NCBI GenBank assembly: GCA_900489925.1
Contig: UEHQ01000002.1
Location: 666,207 to 730,206, forward strand
Direction of reading: 5' to 3'
From: Hyphomicrobiales bacterium
GTDB lineage: Bacteria > Pseudomonadota > Alphaproteobacteria > Rhizobiales > Rhizobiaceae
Length of the DNA: 64,000 bases
Of the stretch, positions 55,565 through 63,481 are shown piece by piece. Numbering within the stretch: the stretch's first letter is position 1; the number at the start of each line of letters is the position of its first letter. The translations under genes were made by a program, and so were the position numbers. A model generated the notes under the pieces. It worked only from the letters and a program-made list of their open reading frames with translations. It made no database searches and was not told the DNA's origin.

Positions 55565-57034
55565 ATGTTCGGAAAACGCGGAAACGAAGGATCGGGCAAA
55601 GCAGGCGGTGTCATAGCGCCGCCGCCGCCCGTTGCGCGGCCGTCCACTCCATCGGATCCGGTTCTAGTCGAGCCGCAGCGCGAGCCCGCGCGTCAGCAGG
55701 TTGCGGCTCCGCCGATGCAAACGCCGCAGCGCAAGCGACCGGCACGCACCGAAGAATATTACGACACCAAGGCACAGGTCTTTTCCGCGCTGATCGACAC
55801 GATCGATCTTTCGCAGCTTGCCAAGCTCGACGGAGAAAGCGCGCGCGAAGAAATTCGCGACATCGTCAACGACATCATCACCATCAAGAATTTCGCGATG
55901 TCGATCTCCGAGCAGGAAGAACTGCTCGATGACATCTGCAACGACGTTCTCGGTTATGGGCCTCTGGAACCCCTGCTCGCGCGCGATGATATCGCCGATA
56001 TCATGGTCAATGGCGCAGGCCAGACGTTCATCGAAGTCGGCGGCAAGACGATCGAATCCGAAATCCGCTTCCGCGACAACTCGCAGCTTCTGTCGATCTG
56101 CCAGCGCATCGTCAGCCAGGTCGGCCGTCGCGTCGATGAATCAAGCCCGATCTGCGACGCGCGCTTGCCTGACGGTTCGCGCGTCAACGTCATCGCGCCG
56201 CCGCTGGCCATCGACGGTCCCGCCCTTACCATCCGTAAGTTCAAGAAGGACAAGCTGACGCTGGAGCAGCTCGTCCGCTTCGGTGCGATCACGCCGGAAG
56301 GCGCGACGCTGTTGCAGATCATTGGTCGCGTTCGCTGCAACATCGTCATCTCGGGCGGTACCGGCTCCGGTAAGACGACGCTTCTGAACTGCCTTACCAA
56401 CTTCATCGACCGCGATGAACGCGTCATCACCTGCGAGGACACGGCCGAACTCCAGCTGCAGCAGCCGCATGTGGTACGTCTGGAGACACGTCCGCCGAAC
56501 ATCGAAGGCGAAGGCGAGATCACCATGCGCGATCTCGTCAAGAACTGCCTGCGTATGCGCCCTGAACGCATCATCGTCGGCGAAGTGCGCGGACCTGAGG
56601 TGTTCGACCTGCTGCAGGCGATGAACACCGGCCACGACGGCTCGATGGGTACCATCCACTCGAACTCGCCGCGCGAATGCCTCAGCCGTATCGAATCGAT
56701 GATCGCGATGGGCGGCTTCACACTGCCGGCAAAGACCGTGCGCGAGATTATCGCCAGCTCCGTCGATATCGTCGTTCAGGCCGCGCGTCTTCGCGACGGC
56801 TCCCGCCGTATCACCCAGATTACCGAAGTCATCGGCATGGAAGGCGATGTGATCATCACGCAGGACCTGATGCGCTACGAGATCGAAGGTGAAGATGCCT
56901 CCGGGCGCATCATCGGTCGGCACAAGTCAACCGGGATCGGCAAGCCGCATTTCTGGGATCGCGCCCGCTATTTCAACGAGGACAAGCGGCTAGCAGCCGC
57001 GCTCGACGAAATGGAAGCGAAGTCGAAGGATTAG
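55565..57034 (+). CDS. cpaF: Flp pilus secretion ATPase CpaF
   Basis: 489 residues, VirB11-like hexameric ATPase. A Pro/Gln-rich head of about 60 residues is followed by the N-terminal domain and then the RecA fold: Walker A SGGTGSGKTTLLNCL near residue 265, Asp box TCEDTAELQL, Walker B PERIIVGEVRGPEVFDLL and His box GHDGSMGTIHSNSPRECLSRIESM. It drives pilus assembly with TadB/TadC. tadB starts 3 bp after the stop. Confidence 0.95.
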   Translation: MFGKRGNEGSGKAGGVIAPPPPVARPSTPSDPVLVEPQREPARQQVAAPPMQTPQRKRPARTEEYYDTKAQVFSALIDTIDLSQLAKLDGESAREEIRDIVNDIITIKNFAMSISEQEELLDDICNDVLGYGPLEPLLARDDIADIMVNGAGQTFIEVGGKTIESEIRFRDNSQLLSICQRIVSQVGRRVDESSPICDARLPDGSRVNVIAPPLAIDGPALTIRKFKKDKLTLEQLVRFGAITPEGATLLQIIGRVRCNIVISGGTGSGKTTLLNCLTNFIDRDERVITCEDTAELQLQQPHVVRLETRPPNIEGEGEITMRDLVKNCLRMRPERIIVGEVRGPEVFDLLQAMNTGHDGSMGTIHSNSPRECLSRIESMIAMGGFTLPAKTVREIIASSVDIVVQAARLRDGSRRITQITEVIGMEGDVIITQDLMRYEIEGEDASGRIIGRHKSTGIGKPHFWDRARYFNEDKRLAAALDEMEAKSKD

Positions 57035-57037
57035 TAA

Positions 57038-58045
57038 ATGTTTGGTCTCGATCCGACAGTGCTCGCCATCATCGCGCTCGCGGCCGTCTCTGCCGGCGCG
57101 GTGTGCTATGGGCTGCTGTTTTCCAGGATGGAGACGGAAAAGAAGGCCGCCAATCGCGTCAACCGCGTTGCCTCCGCGGAGAAAGACAAGGCCAATGTCA
57201 AGGCCGCCCGCGACCGCGTGCAGGAGATGTCGAAGCGCCGCAAGTCGGTTCAAGACAATCTCAAGGACCTCGAAAAGCGCCAGCAGGAAAACGCGAAGAA
57301 GAAACTGACGCTGAAATCCCGGCTGACGCAGGCGGGCCTATCGATCACGCCCGGGCGATTCTACATGTTTAGCGCGATCTTCGGGATCGTTCTGATGTTC
57401 GTCGCGTTCCTCGCCAACGCGCCGCTGATGGTCGTGCTCGGTGCGCCGATCACCGCTGGGCTCGGGCTGCCGCGCTGGGTTCTGGGCTTCCTGATCAAGC
57501 GGCGTCAGAACAAGTTTCTCGACGAATTTCCGAACGCGCTCGACGTCATCGTCCGCTCCATCAAATCCGGCCTGCCACTGAACGACGCGATCCGATTGAT
57601 CGCGAACGAAGGCAAGGAACCGGTAAAGGGCGAGTTCCGCAGGGTGGTCGAATCGCAGCAGGTAGGCCTCAGCGTACCGGATGCCTGTGCGCGCATGGTC
57701 AATCACATGCCGCTGCAGGAAGTGAGCTTCTTTTCGATCGTCATCGCCATCCAGTCCCAGGCAGGCGGCAATCTGTCCGAAGCGATCGGCAACCTGGCGA
57801 AGGTCCTGCGCGAGCGAAAGAAGATGAAGGCCAAGGTCAAGGCGCTGTCGATGGAAGCGAAGGCATCCGCCGTCATCATCGGGGCGCTGCCGTTCATCGT
57901 CGCGACGCTCGTCTATCTGACGTCGCCGCAATACATGATGATCCTTTTCACCGATCCGCGCGGTCACCTCATCATGGGCGTGTCTGCGGTGTGGATGTCC
58001 ATTGGCATCCTCGTCATGCGCAACATGGTCAATTTCGACATTTAG
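57038..58045 (+). CDS. tadB: Flp pilus inner-membrane platform protein TadB
   Basis: 335 residues. It begins with a membrane helix (VLAIIALAAVSAGAVCYGLLF), then a coiled-coil-like charged region (residues 40-90, EKDKANVKAARDRVQEM, KRQQENAKKKL) and the T2SSF domain with EFPNALDVIVRSIKSGLPLNDAI and VVIAIQSQAGGNLSEAI-type sequence, and two further C-terminal helices. Also called CpaG. It forms the cytoplasmic-membrane platform turned by CpaF. Confidence 0.92.
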   Translation: MFGLDPTVLAIIALAAVSAGAVCYGLLFSRMETEKKAANRVNRVASAEKDKANVKAARDRVQEMSKRRKSVQDNLKDLEKRQQENAKKKLTLKSRLTQAGLSITPGRFYMFSAIFGIVLMFVAFLANAPLMVVLGAPITAGLGLPRWVLGFLIKRRQNKFLDEFPNALDVIVRSIKSGLPLNDAIRLIANEGKEPVKGEFRRVVESQQVGLSVPDACARMVNHMPLQEVSFFSIVIAIQSQAGGNLSEAIGNLAKVLRERKKMKAKVKALSMEAKASAVIIGALPFIVATLVYLTSPQYMMILFTDPRGHLIMGVSAVWMSIGILVMRNMVNFDI

Positions 58046-58058
58046 CGAAGGAAATGCG

Positions 58059-59045
58059 ATGTCATCCGATCTGGCGAGCAAGCTGACCGACCCATCGATG
58101 CTGATTGCCGTGCTCGTCGCGATCGCGGTATTTGCAAGCCTGTACACCGTTGCCATTCCGTTTTTCGAACGCGGCGATCTCGTCAAGCGCATGAAGGCGG
58201 TATCCACGGAGCGGGAACAGCTGCGTATCCGCGAGCGCGCCCGCATGAACAGCGAGGCGGGCGGCGGCAGGGCATCGCTCCGCACGCAGAACAACCGTTC
58301 TGTCCGCCAGATCGTCGAACGCTTCAATCTTCGCGAAGCGCTTGTCGACGAAAATACCATGAACAAGCTGCGCGCCGCCGGCTTTCGCTCCGAGAACGCG
58401 CTGAACACCTTTCTGGTGGCCCGCTTCGTGCTGCCCTTCGTCTTCTTCGGCCTGGCGACGTTCTGGGTCTTCGGTCTCGACCACCTCGCCGACAAGCCGA
58501 CGCCAATTCGTTTCTTGCTGACGTTCTGCTTCGCCTATGTCGGCTTCTACTCGCCGAACATCTTCATCTCCAACCGCATGTCGAAGCGGCAGCATTCGAT
58601 CAAGCGCGCTTGGCCGGATGCACTCGACCTGATGCTGATCTGTGTCGAATCGGGCATCTCGATCGAAGCCGCAATGCGCCGCGTGTCCGAGGAGCTTGGC
58701 GAGGCATCCCCTCCCCTGGCAGAAGAAATGGTGCTGACGACTGCGGAGCTCTCATTCCTGCCGGATCGCCGCGTCGCTCTTGAAAATCTCGGCACCCGCA
58801 CGCAGATCCCGCTGGTTCAGTCGGTGACGCAGGCGCTGATCCAGGCCGACCGCTACGGAACGCCCGTTTCCCAGGCATTGCGCGTGCTTGCACAGGAAGG
58901 TCGCGATGAGCGAATGAACGACGCCGAGAAGAAGGCAGCAGCCCTGCCCCCGAAGCTCACGGTTCCGATGATCCTGTTCTTCCTGCCCGTTCTCGTCGCA
59001 GTCATCCTGGGACCGGCCGGCATTCAGGTCTCCGACAAGTTCTAG
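58059..59045 (+). CDS. tadC: Flp pilus inner-membrane platform protein TadC
   Basis: 328 residues, T2SSF family, also called CpaH. It has a membrane helix near the start (SMLIAVLVAIAVFASLYTVAI), two in the middle (VLPFVFFGLATFWVFGL, FLLTFCFAYVGFYSPNI), the domain motif RAWPDALDLMLICVESGISIEAAM and a last helix (MILFFLPVLVAVILGPAGI). AAGGAA is 5 bases before the ATG at 58059. It ends the plus-strand pilus operon. Confidence 0.92.
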   Translation: MSSDLASKLTDPSMLIAVLVAIAVFASLYTVAIPFFERGDLVKRMKAVSTEREQLRIRERARMNSEAGGGRASLRTQNNRSVRQIVERFNLREALVDENTMNKLRAAGFRSENALNTFLVARFVLPFVFFGLATFWVFGLDHLADKPTPIRFLLTFCFAYVGFYSPNIFISNRMSKRQHSIKRAWPDALDLMLICVESGISIEAAMRRVSEELGEASPPLAEEMVLTTAELSFLPDRRVALENLGTRTQIPLVQSVTQALIQADRYGTPVSQALRVLAQEGRDERMNDAEKKAAALPPKLTVPMILFFLPVLVAVILGPAGIQVSDKF

Positions 59046-59149
59046 GCGAAGCTCGTCCAAACCCAAATCGCGACCTCGGCAGTAGACGGCCATTGCGAAG
59101 TGTGAGACGCAGGTTCTCCCGCGTAGTCCCACGACCGATGGACCCGCCG

Positions 59150-59782
59150 ATGTCTTCCGCAAGCATTTTCCTAAGCATCATCGCCGCCTTGTCCATCGGC
59201 GCGATGAGCCCGGGGCCAAGCTTCGTCCTCGTCTCCCGGATCGCGGTGTCGCGCTCGCGCGTCGACGGCCTTGCCGCCGCATTCGGCATGGGTATCGGCG
59301 GCGCCTTCTTCAGCATCCTGGCGCTGGCCGGGCTTACCGCGCTGCTTTCGCAGTTCGAATGGCTGTATATCGGCCTCAAACTGGCAGGTGGCGCCTATCT
59401 CGTCTGGATCGCACTGAAAATCTGGCGCAGCGCGACAGAGACACTTGATATTGGCGAAACGCGTCGGGACGACAGCGCGCCGGCCCGCAGCTTTGCTACC
59501 GCGCTGCTGACGCAGGTCAGCAACCCGAAAACCATCATCGTCTATGCCAGTATCTTCGCGGCGCTGCTTCCCAAGATCGTCCCGATCGGGCTGATGCTGA
59601 CGCTGCCATTGGGCGTCTTCGCGGTGGAAGCGGGATGGTACACGATCGTCGCGCTGGCGTTTTCCGCCCACCACCCGCGCCAGATCTACCTGGCCACGAA
59701 GGCCTGGATCGATCGGGCGGCCGGTGCCGTCATGGCCGGACTTGGGCTGGAGCTGGTCGTATCGGGCGTCACAGGGCGCTAA
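59150..59782 (+). CDS. LysE-family amino-acid exporter
   Basis: 210 residues. LysE/RhtB family, about five to six hydrophobic segments: FLSIIAALSIGAMSPGPSFVLV (with the SPGP motif), GMGIGGAFFSILALAGLTALL, LAGGAYLVWIALKIW, and LLTQVSNPKTIIVYASIFAALLP (with NPK). It would export amino acids or small metabolites by proton exchange. ATG at 59150 or 59138. It sits between tadC and the TPR lipoprotein, converging on the latter with 5 bp between stops; no functional link to pili is implied. Confidence 0.88.
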   Translation: MSSASIFLSIIAALSIGAMSPGPSFVLVSRIAVSRSRVDGLAAAFGMGIGGAFFSILALAGLTALLSQFEWLYIGLKLAGGAYLVWIALKIWRSATETLDIGETRRDDSAPARSFATALLTQVSNPKTIIVYASIFAALLPKIVPIGLMLTLPLGVFAVEAGWYTIVALAFSAHHPRQIYLATKAWIDRAAGAVMAGLGLELVVSGVTGR

Positions 59783-59787
59783 AACAA

Positions 59788-60615
59788 TCAGTTCGTGCCG
59801 GTGTTTGCGTTGCCGGTATCCTTAGCGGCGAGCTTCTGCCAGGAATTCTGCTGCGACAGCATGGAGCGCAGATAGGCAACGTTGGCATCGGCCTGCTGCT
59901 GGGACAACTCGCGGCGCGCGATCTGTTCAGCCTCGGGGAACCGTCCCTGCAACCCAACGACCAGCGCGAGGTTCTGGCGAACGCGGCTGTCTGCCTGCGG
60001 AAGGCCGGCTGCCTGGCGAAGATAGGTCTCCGCTGTGCGCAGATCACCCGTCAGCACATACGACATGCCGAGGTTCGACAGGATCGACGGATCGTTCGGC
60101 TGGATGTCGAGAGCGCTTCGATAACGTTGACGCGCCTCGTCGGAGCGGCCGAGCTGGTCGAGGATTGCGCCCTCTGCCGATACCAATTTCCAATCGGGGC
60201 GATCAGGCGTCTGTGCGCGACCGATGGTGTCAAGCGCCTGCTGTAGCTGGCCCGCGGCCGCCTGGGCCTTGCCGTAGGCGGCCAGGACGTTGCGATCGCT
60301 TGGGTTGGCGATTGCCACCTGCTGCATGACCGCAAGAGCCTGGGCGTCGCGCCCTGCCATGCGCAGGAGATTGGCATAGTTGACGCCGTTCACCGGATCG
60401 TGGGGGTTCTTTTCATAGAGCTGGCCGGCGGTTTCGGTGGCGCTGCGCACCTCTGCCTCGTTCATCGATTCGATCGGCTTCGTAAACTTCGGGACGGAAC
60501 CGGTCGTCATGCGGTCCTTCGTTGTCGAGCAGCCGGAGAGCGCGATGACGACGAATGCCGCAGCAGCAGCATGGAAAACTCGGTTGGTGAATGGTGTCTT
60601 TGCCGAAACGGGCAT
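59788..60615 (-). CDS. TPR lipoprotein, TadD-like
   Basis: 275 residues. Signal with lipobox ALSGC (Cys29), then several TPR units: GVNYANLLRMAGRDAQALAVMQ, VLAAYGKAQAAAGQLQQAL, LGRSDEARQRYRSALDIQPND and LGMSYVLTGDLRTAETYLRQA. TadD is the TPR lipoprotein that helps the CpaC secretin, and this one is near the tad locus, so the assignment is likely. It is read on the opposite strand, separated from tadC by the LysE gene. ATG at 60615 is chosen with GGGAAG upstream; a frame running back to 61425 overlaps the aminopeptidase. Confidence 0.85.
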   Translation of the reverse strand: MPVSAKTPFTNRVFHAAAAAFVVIALSGCSTTKDRMTTGSVPKFTKPIESMNEAEVRSATETAGQLYEKNPHDPVNGVNYANLLRMAGRDAQALAVMQQVAIANPSDRNVLAAYGKAQAAAGQLQQALDTIGRAQTPDRPDWKLVSAEGAILDQLGRSDEARQRYRSALDIQPNDPSILSNLGMSYVLTGDLRTAETYLRQAAGLPQADSRVRQNLALVVGLQGRFPEAEQIARRELSQQQADANVAYLRSMLSQQNSWQKLAAKDTGNANTGTN

Positions 60616-60699
60616 GGCGCTTCCCTGGAATCCGATACCGGCGCCGGACCTCAAAGCGAAACAAGGAAAGGCTTTGACGCAATCTTCATTCCAGCAATA

Positions 60700-60719
60700 G
60701 TCTGTTAACCCTAACAGAC
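60700..60719. promoter_or_regulatory. Operator-like inverted repeat between TPR lipoprotein and aminopeptidase genes
   Basis: Perfect 8-bp inverted repeat GTCTGTTA-ACCC-TAACAGAC midway between two divergent genes (starts 60615 and 60760). It is DNA-palindrome sized rather than terminator-like, so a shared regulator site is possible. Confidence 0.4.
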
Positions 60720-60759
60720 CGTTAAAAAGCGATTCCCGGACGCCCCCCGAAGGAAAATC

Positions 60760-62148
60760 ATGGCCCCCTATCAGTTCATCGAGAGACCGACCCCCTTCAA
60801 TACCAAAGGCGGCTCCACGCTGCCGATCTTCGCCATCACGCCGGCCCACATCGAGACCGGAACGATCGATCCGATCGCACTGGATTGGGCACAAAAGGCG
60901 GGCTTCAAGGCGGAAAGCGGTTCGCTCCTCCTCATCCCCACATCGGAGGGGCATCTCGGCGGCGCGCTCTTCGGCCTCGGCACCAACCCTTCGGAACACC
61001 CCTATATCACCGGCAAGCTGGCCCGCTCCCTGCCCGCCGGCGATTGGCACATCGAGACGGCGCCCTTGACCGCGAACCGGCTCTCGCTCGGCTTCGGTCT
61101 GGGCAGCTATCGCTTCGACAGATACAAGTCCGAGAAGTCGCCAGCGGCGACGCTGATGATCCCGCGTGATGCCGATGCGAACGATATCAAGCGGCAGCTT
61201 GCCGGCGTCTTCCTCGCACGCGACCTGATCAATACGCCGACCAACGATATGGGGCCAAACGAACTGGAGGCTGCGTTCCGTGGTCTCGCCGCCCACTACA
61301 AGGCGGAAATCTCGGTCATCAGCGGCGACGACCTGCGTCAGAATTTTCCGTTGGTGCACACCGTCGGCCGGGCCAGCGCCGACGCGCCACGGCTCTTGGA
61401 ACTGCGCTGGGGCAAGAAAGGTCACCGCAAGATTACGCTGGTCGGCAAAGGCGTCTGCTTCGACACCGGCGGTCTCGACATCAAGCCCGCCTCCTCGATG
61501 CTCCTAATGAAGAAGGATATGGGTGGTGCTGCAAACGTCATGGGCCTCGCGCTGATGATCATGGATGCGAAGCTCAAGGTCGATCTGCGCGTCATCGTTC
61601 CCGTCGTCGAGAACTCGATCTCGTCGAACGCCTTCCGTCCCGGCGACATCTACAAGAGCCGCAAGGGCCTGACCGTGCAGATCGACAATACCGACGCCGA
61701 AGGCCGCCTGATCCTTGCGGATGCGCTGGCCTATGCGGACGAGGATACGCCGGACCTTCTCATCGACATGGCAACGCTAACGGGAGCTGCGCGCGTGGCG
61801 CTCGGCCCTGACCTGCCGCCGTTCTTTACCGACGATGCGGATCTCGCACAGGACCTAATGGAAGCGAGCCTCGAGACCGACGATCCGCTATGGCGGCTGC
61901 CCCTCTACGCCGGCTACGAAAAGGACATCCGCGCGAAGTTCGCCGATATCACCAACGCCCCCGCCGGCGGCATGGCTGGCGCGATTACCGCAGCCTTGTT
62001 CCTCAAGCGTTTCGTCAGCAACACGCGGCATTGGACGCATTTCGACATCTATGGCTGGGCACCGTCGGAACGGCCACATTCACCGGGCGGCGGCGAGGCG
62101 CAGGCGATCCGAGCGCTCTACCACCACATTCGCGAGAGCGTTCGCTGA
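60760..62148 (+). CDS. M17 leucyl aminopeptidase-family protein
   Basis: 462 residues. The catalytic C-terminal domain has VGKGVCFDTGGLDIKPASSM (metal and catalytic Lys region), MKKDMGGAANVMGLAL and NTDAEGRLILADAL, the M17 signature, so two metals and the bicarbonate Arg should be present. The N-terminal domain (residues 1-160) is less conserved. M17 enzymes remove N-terminal amino acids from peptides in the cytoplasm. It is slightly shorter than PepA (503 aa). A hairpin (62177-62198) follows the stop. Confidence 0.92.
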   Translation: MAPYQFIERPTPFNTKGGSTLPIFAITPAHIETGTIDPIALDWAQKAGFKAESGSLLLIPTSEGHLGGALFGLGTNPSEHPYITGKLARSLPAGDWHIETAPLTANRLSLGFGLGSYRFDRYKSEKSPAATLMIPRDADANDIKRQLAGVFLARDLINTPTNDMGPNELEAAFRGLAAHYKAEISVISGDDLRQNFPLVHTVGRASADAPRLLELRWGKKGHRKITLVGKGVCFDTGGLDIKPASSMLLMKKDMGGAANVMGLALMIMDAKLKVDLRVIVPVVENSISSNAFRPGDIYKSRKGLTVQIDNTDAEGRLILADALAYADEDTPDLLIDMATLTGAARVALGPDLPPFFTDDADLAQDLMEASLETDDPLWRLPLYAGYEKDIRAKFADITNAPAGGMAGAITAALFLKRFVSNTRHWTHFDIYGWAPSERPHSPGGGEAQAIRALYHHIRESVR

Positions 62149-62176
62149 ACGTTCGTTAAAATTTTATTTACTTTGC

Positions 62177-62198
62177 GGGACGGCGTAGTTGCCGTCCC
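62177..62198 (+). terminator. Hairpin after the aminopeptidase gene
   Basis: Perfect 8-bp GC-rich stem GGGACGGC / GCCGTCCC, 6-base loop, 28 bp after the stop. No T run follows, so it may be a weak terminator or an mRNA-protecting stem rather than a classical terminator. Confidence 0.45.
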
Positions 62199-62262
62199 CA
62201 TTGCGTCGGCCAACCAGCTGCCGGAAAATGGAACGCAGGCGTAACGATGTTCCGGAGGGTCC

Positions 62263-62613
62263 GTGCCGATCGAATTGACTGCTTCGCAGGCGCTGGGACT
62301 TTGGCACGGTGTGACGCTGGACCAGGTGCGCCACGACGAGCGCGATTTGACGTTGCGCCAGCTGGCGATCTTGCTGCATATCTATCTGGTGCCGCCGCCC
62401 CACACGGTACGTGGGCTGGCAGCCGAATTGAATGTGACAAAACCGGTCATCACGAGAGCGCTCGATACCATGGGCGAGATGGGCCTTGTCGATCGGATGC
62501 GAGACGAACGCGACCGGCGCAACGTGGTGATAAAGCGGACCGTGGGCGGCGCGCTCTATCTGGAAAAGCTCGGCGACCTCGTTCGCGAACATGGCCGCCG
62601 CCAATCACCTTGA
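62263..62613 (+). CDS. Short MarR-like winged-helix protein
   Basis: 116 residues from a GTG with GGAGGG just upstream. The winged helix is clear: LTLRQLAILLHIYL, TVRGLAAELNVTKPVITRALDTMGEMGLV and the wing DRMRDERDRRNVVIKRTVGG. It lacks the long flanking helices of typical MarR proteins, so the dimer interface may be reduced. It starts 114 bp after the aminopeptidase and is 10 bp upstream of the NlpC/P60 gene on the same strand, suggesting control of these genes. Confidence 0.75.
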   Translation: MPIELTASQALGLWHGVTLDQVRHDERDLTLRQLAILLHIYLVPPPHTVRGLAAELNVTKPVITRALDTMGEMGLVDRMRDERDRRNVVIKRTVGGALYLEKLGDLVREHGRRQSP

Positions 62614-62623
62614 GAGGAATGAC

Positions 62624-63481
62624 ATGACACTGCTCGATCGCCGCTTGCATGCGTACCGGCCCGACCTCGCCGAAGCTGGCCTGCAAGGCAAGGTCGAAGC
62701 GCTGCGCTTCGTGGAGGGAAAGCCCGCCCGCGTCGCCGTGCCCGTGATCGGTCTGCGTCCGAAACCGGACCTCGCGCTCGGCATCGATACCGAGCTGCTG
62801 CTCGGCGAGGATGTTACGGTTTTCGACCGTTCCGATGGCTGGTGCTGGGTCAAGGCGTCCTTGGACGGCTACGTGGGCTACGTGCCGGAAAGCGCGCTGG
62901 TCGACGATGATCAGGCGCCCACGCATGTCGTGACGGTTCAACGCACCTTTCTCTATCGCGAGCCGGAGCTTCGCAAGCCGTACAATGCAATCCTTTCCAT
63001 GGGGAGCCGCGTCAGGATCGTCGGCGAGGCCGAGGCGCGCGGCAACCACTACGTGATGCTCGAGGATGGCACTGCGATTTTCGCCAAGCACGTCGAACCG
63101 ATCGGCGCCGGCAGCCGCCGCGACTATGTCGATATCGCCATCCGCTTTCTGGAGACGCCTTATCTCTGGGGCGGCCGCTCCGGGCTTGGGATCGATTGCT
63201 CCGGTCTCGTCCAGCTTTCGATGCTGATGGCGGGCTGGTCAGCTCCGCGCGATACCGACATGCAGGCAGCCGGCCTTGGCGAGCCGATCGATCGCGCAGA
63301 GCTGCGTCGCGGCGATCTGGTGTTCTGGAAAGGTCATGTCGCCGCGATGGAGGATCCTGAAACGATCGTTCATGCCAATGGCCACACGATGACTGTCGCG
63401 AGAGAGAATTTCGAGGCCGCCATCAAGCGGATCGGCTGGCTTTACGAGCAGCCCACCGGCTACCGCCGTCCGGTCATCTGA
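62624..63481 (+). CDS. NlpC/P60 family peptidase with bacterial SH3 domains
   Basis: 285 residues. Two SH3-like domains (about residues 30-100, GLRPKPDLALGIDTELLLGE, and 105-165) precede an NlpC/P60 domain from about 175: YLWGGRSGLGIDCSGLVQLSM holds the catalytic cysteine, GDLVFWKGHVAAM the histidine and IVHANGH a polar third residue. These enzymes hydrolyse gamma-D-glutamyl-diamino acid bonds of murein peptides. There is no signal peptide, which suggests cytoplasmic action on recycled peptides. GAGAGGAA precedes the ATG. Confidence 0.9.
   Translation: MTLLDRRLHAYRPDLAEAGLQGKVEALRFVEGKPARVAVPVIGLRPKPDLALGIDTELLLGEDVTVFDRSDGWCWVKASLDGYVGYVPESALVDDDQAPTHVVTVQRTFLYREPELRKPYNAILSMGSRVRIVGEAEARGNHYVMLEDGTAIFAKHVEPIGAGSRRDYVDIAIRFLETPYLWGGRSGLGIDCSGLVQLSMLMAGWSAPRDTDMQAAGLGEPIDRAELRRGDLVFWKGHVAAMEDPETIVHANGHTMTVARENFEAAIKRIGWLYEQPTGYRRPVI

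Noticed and set aside
60616..61425. Possible N-terminal extension of the TPR lipoprotein (545-codon frame)
   Set aside because: The extension would be antisense to the aminopeptidase and would hide the lipoprotein signal; ATG 60615 has a good ribosome site.
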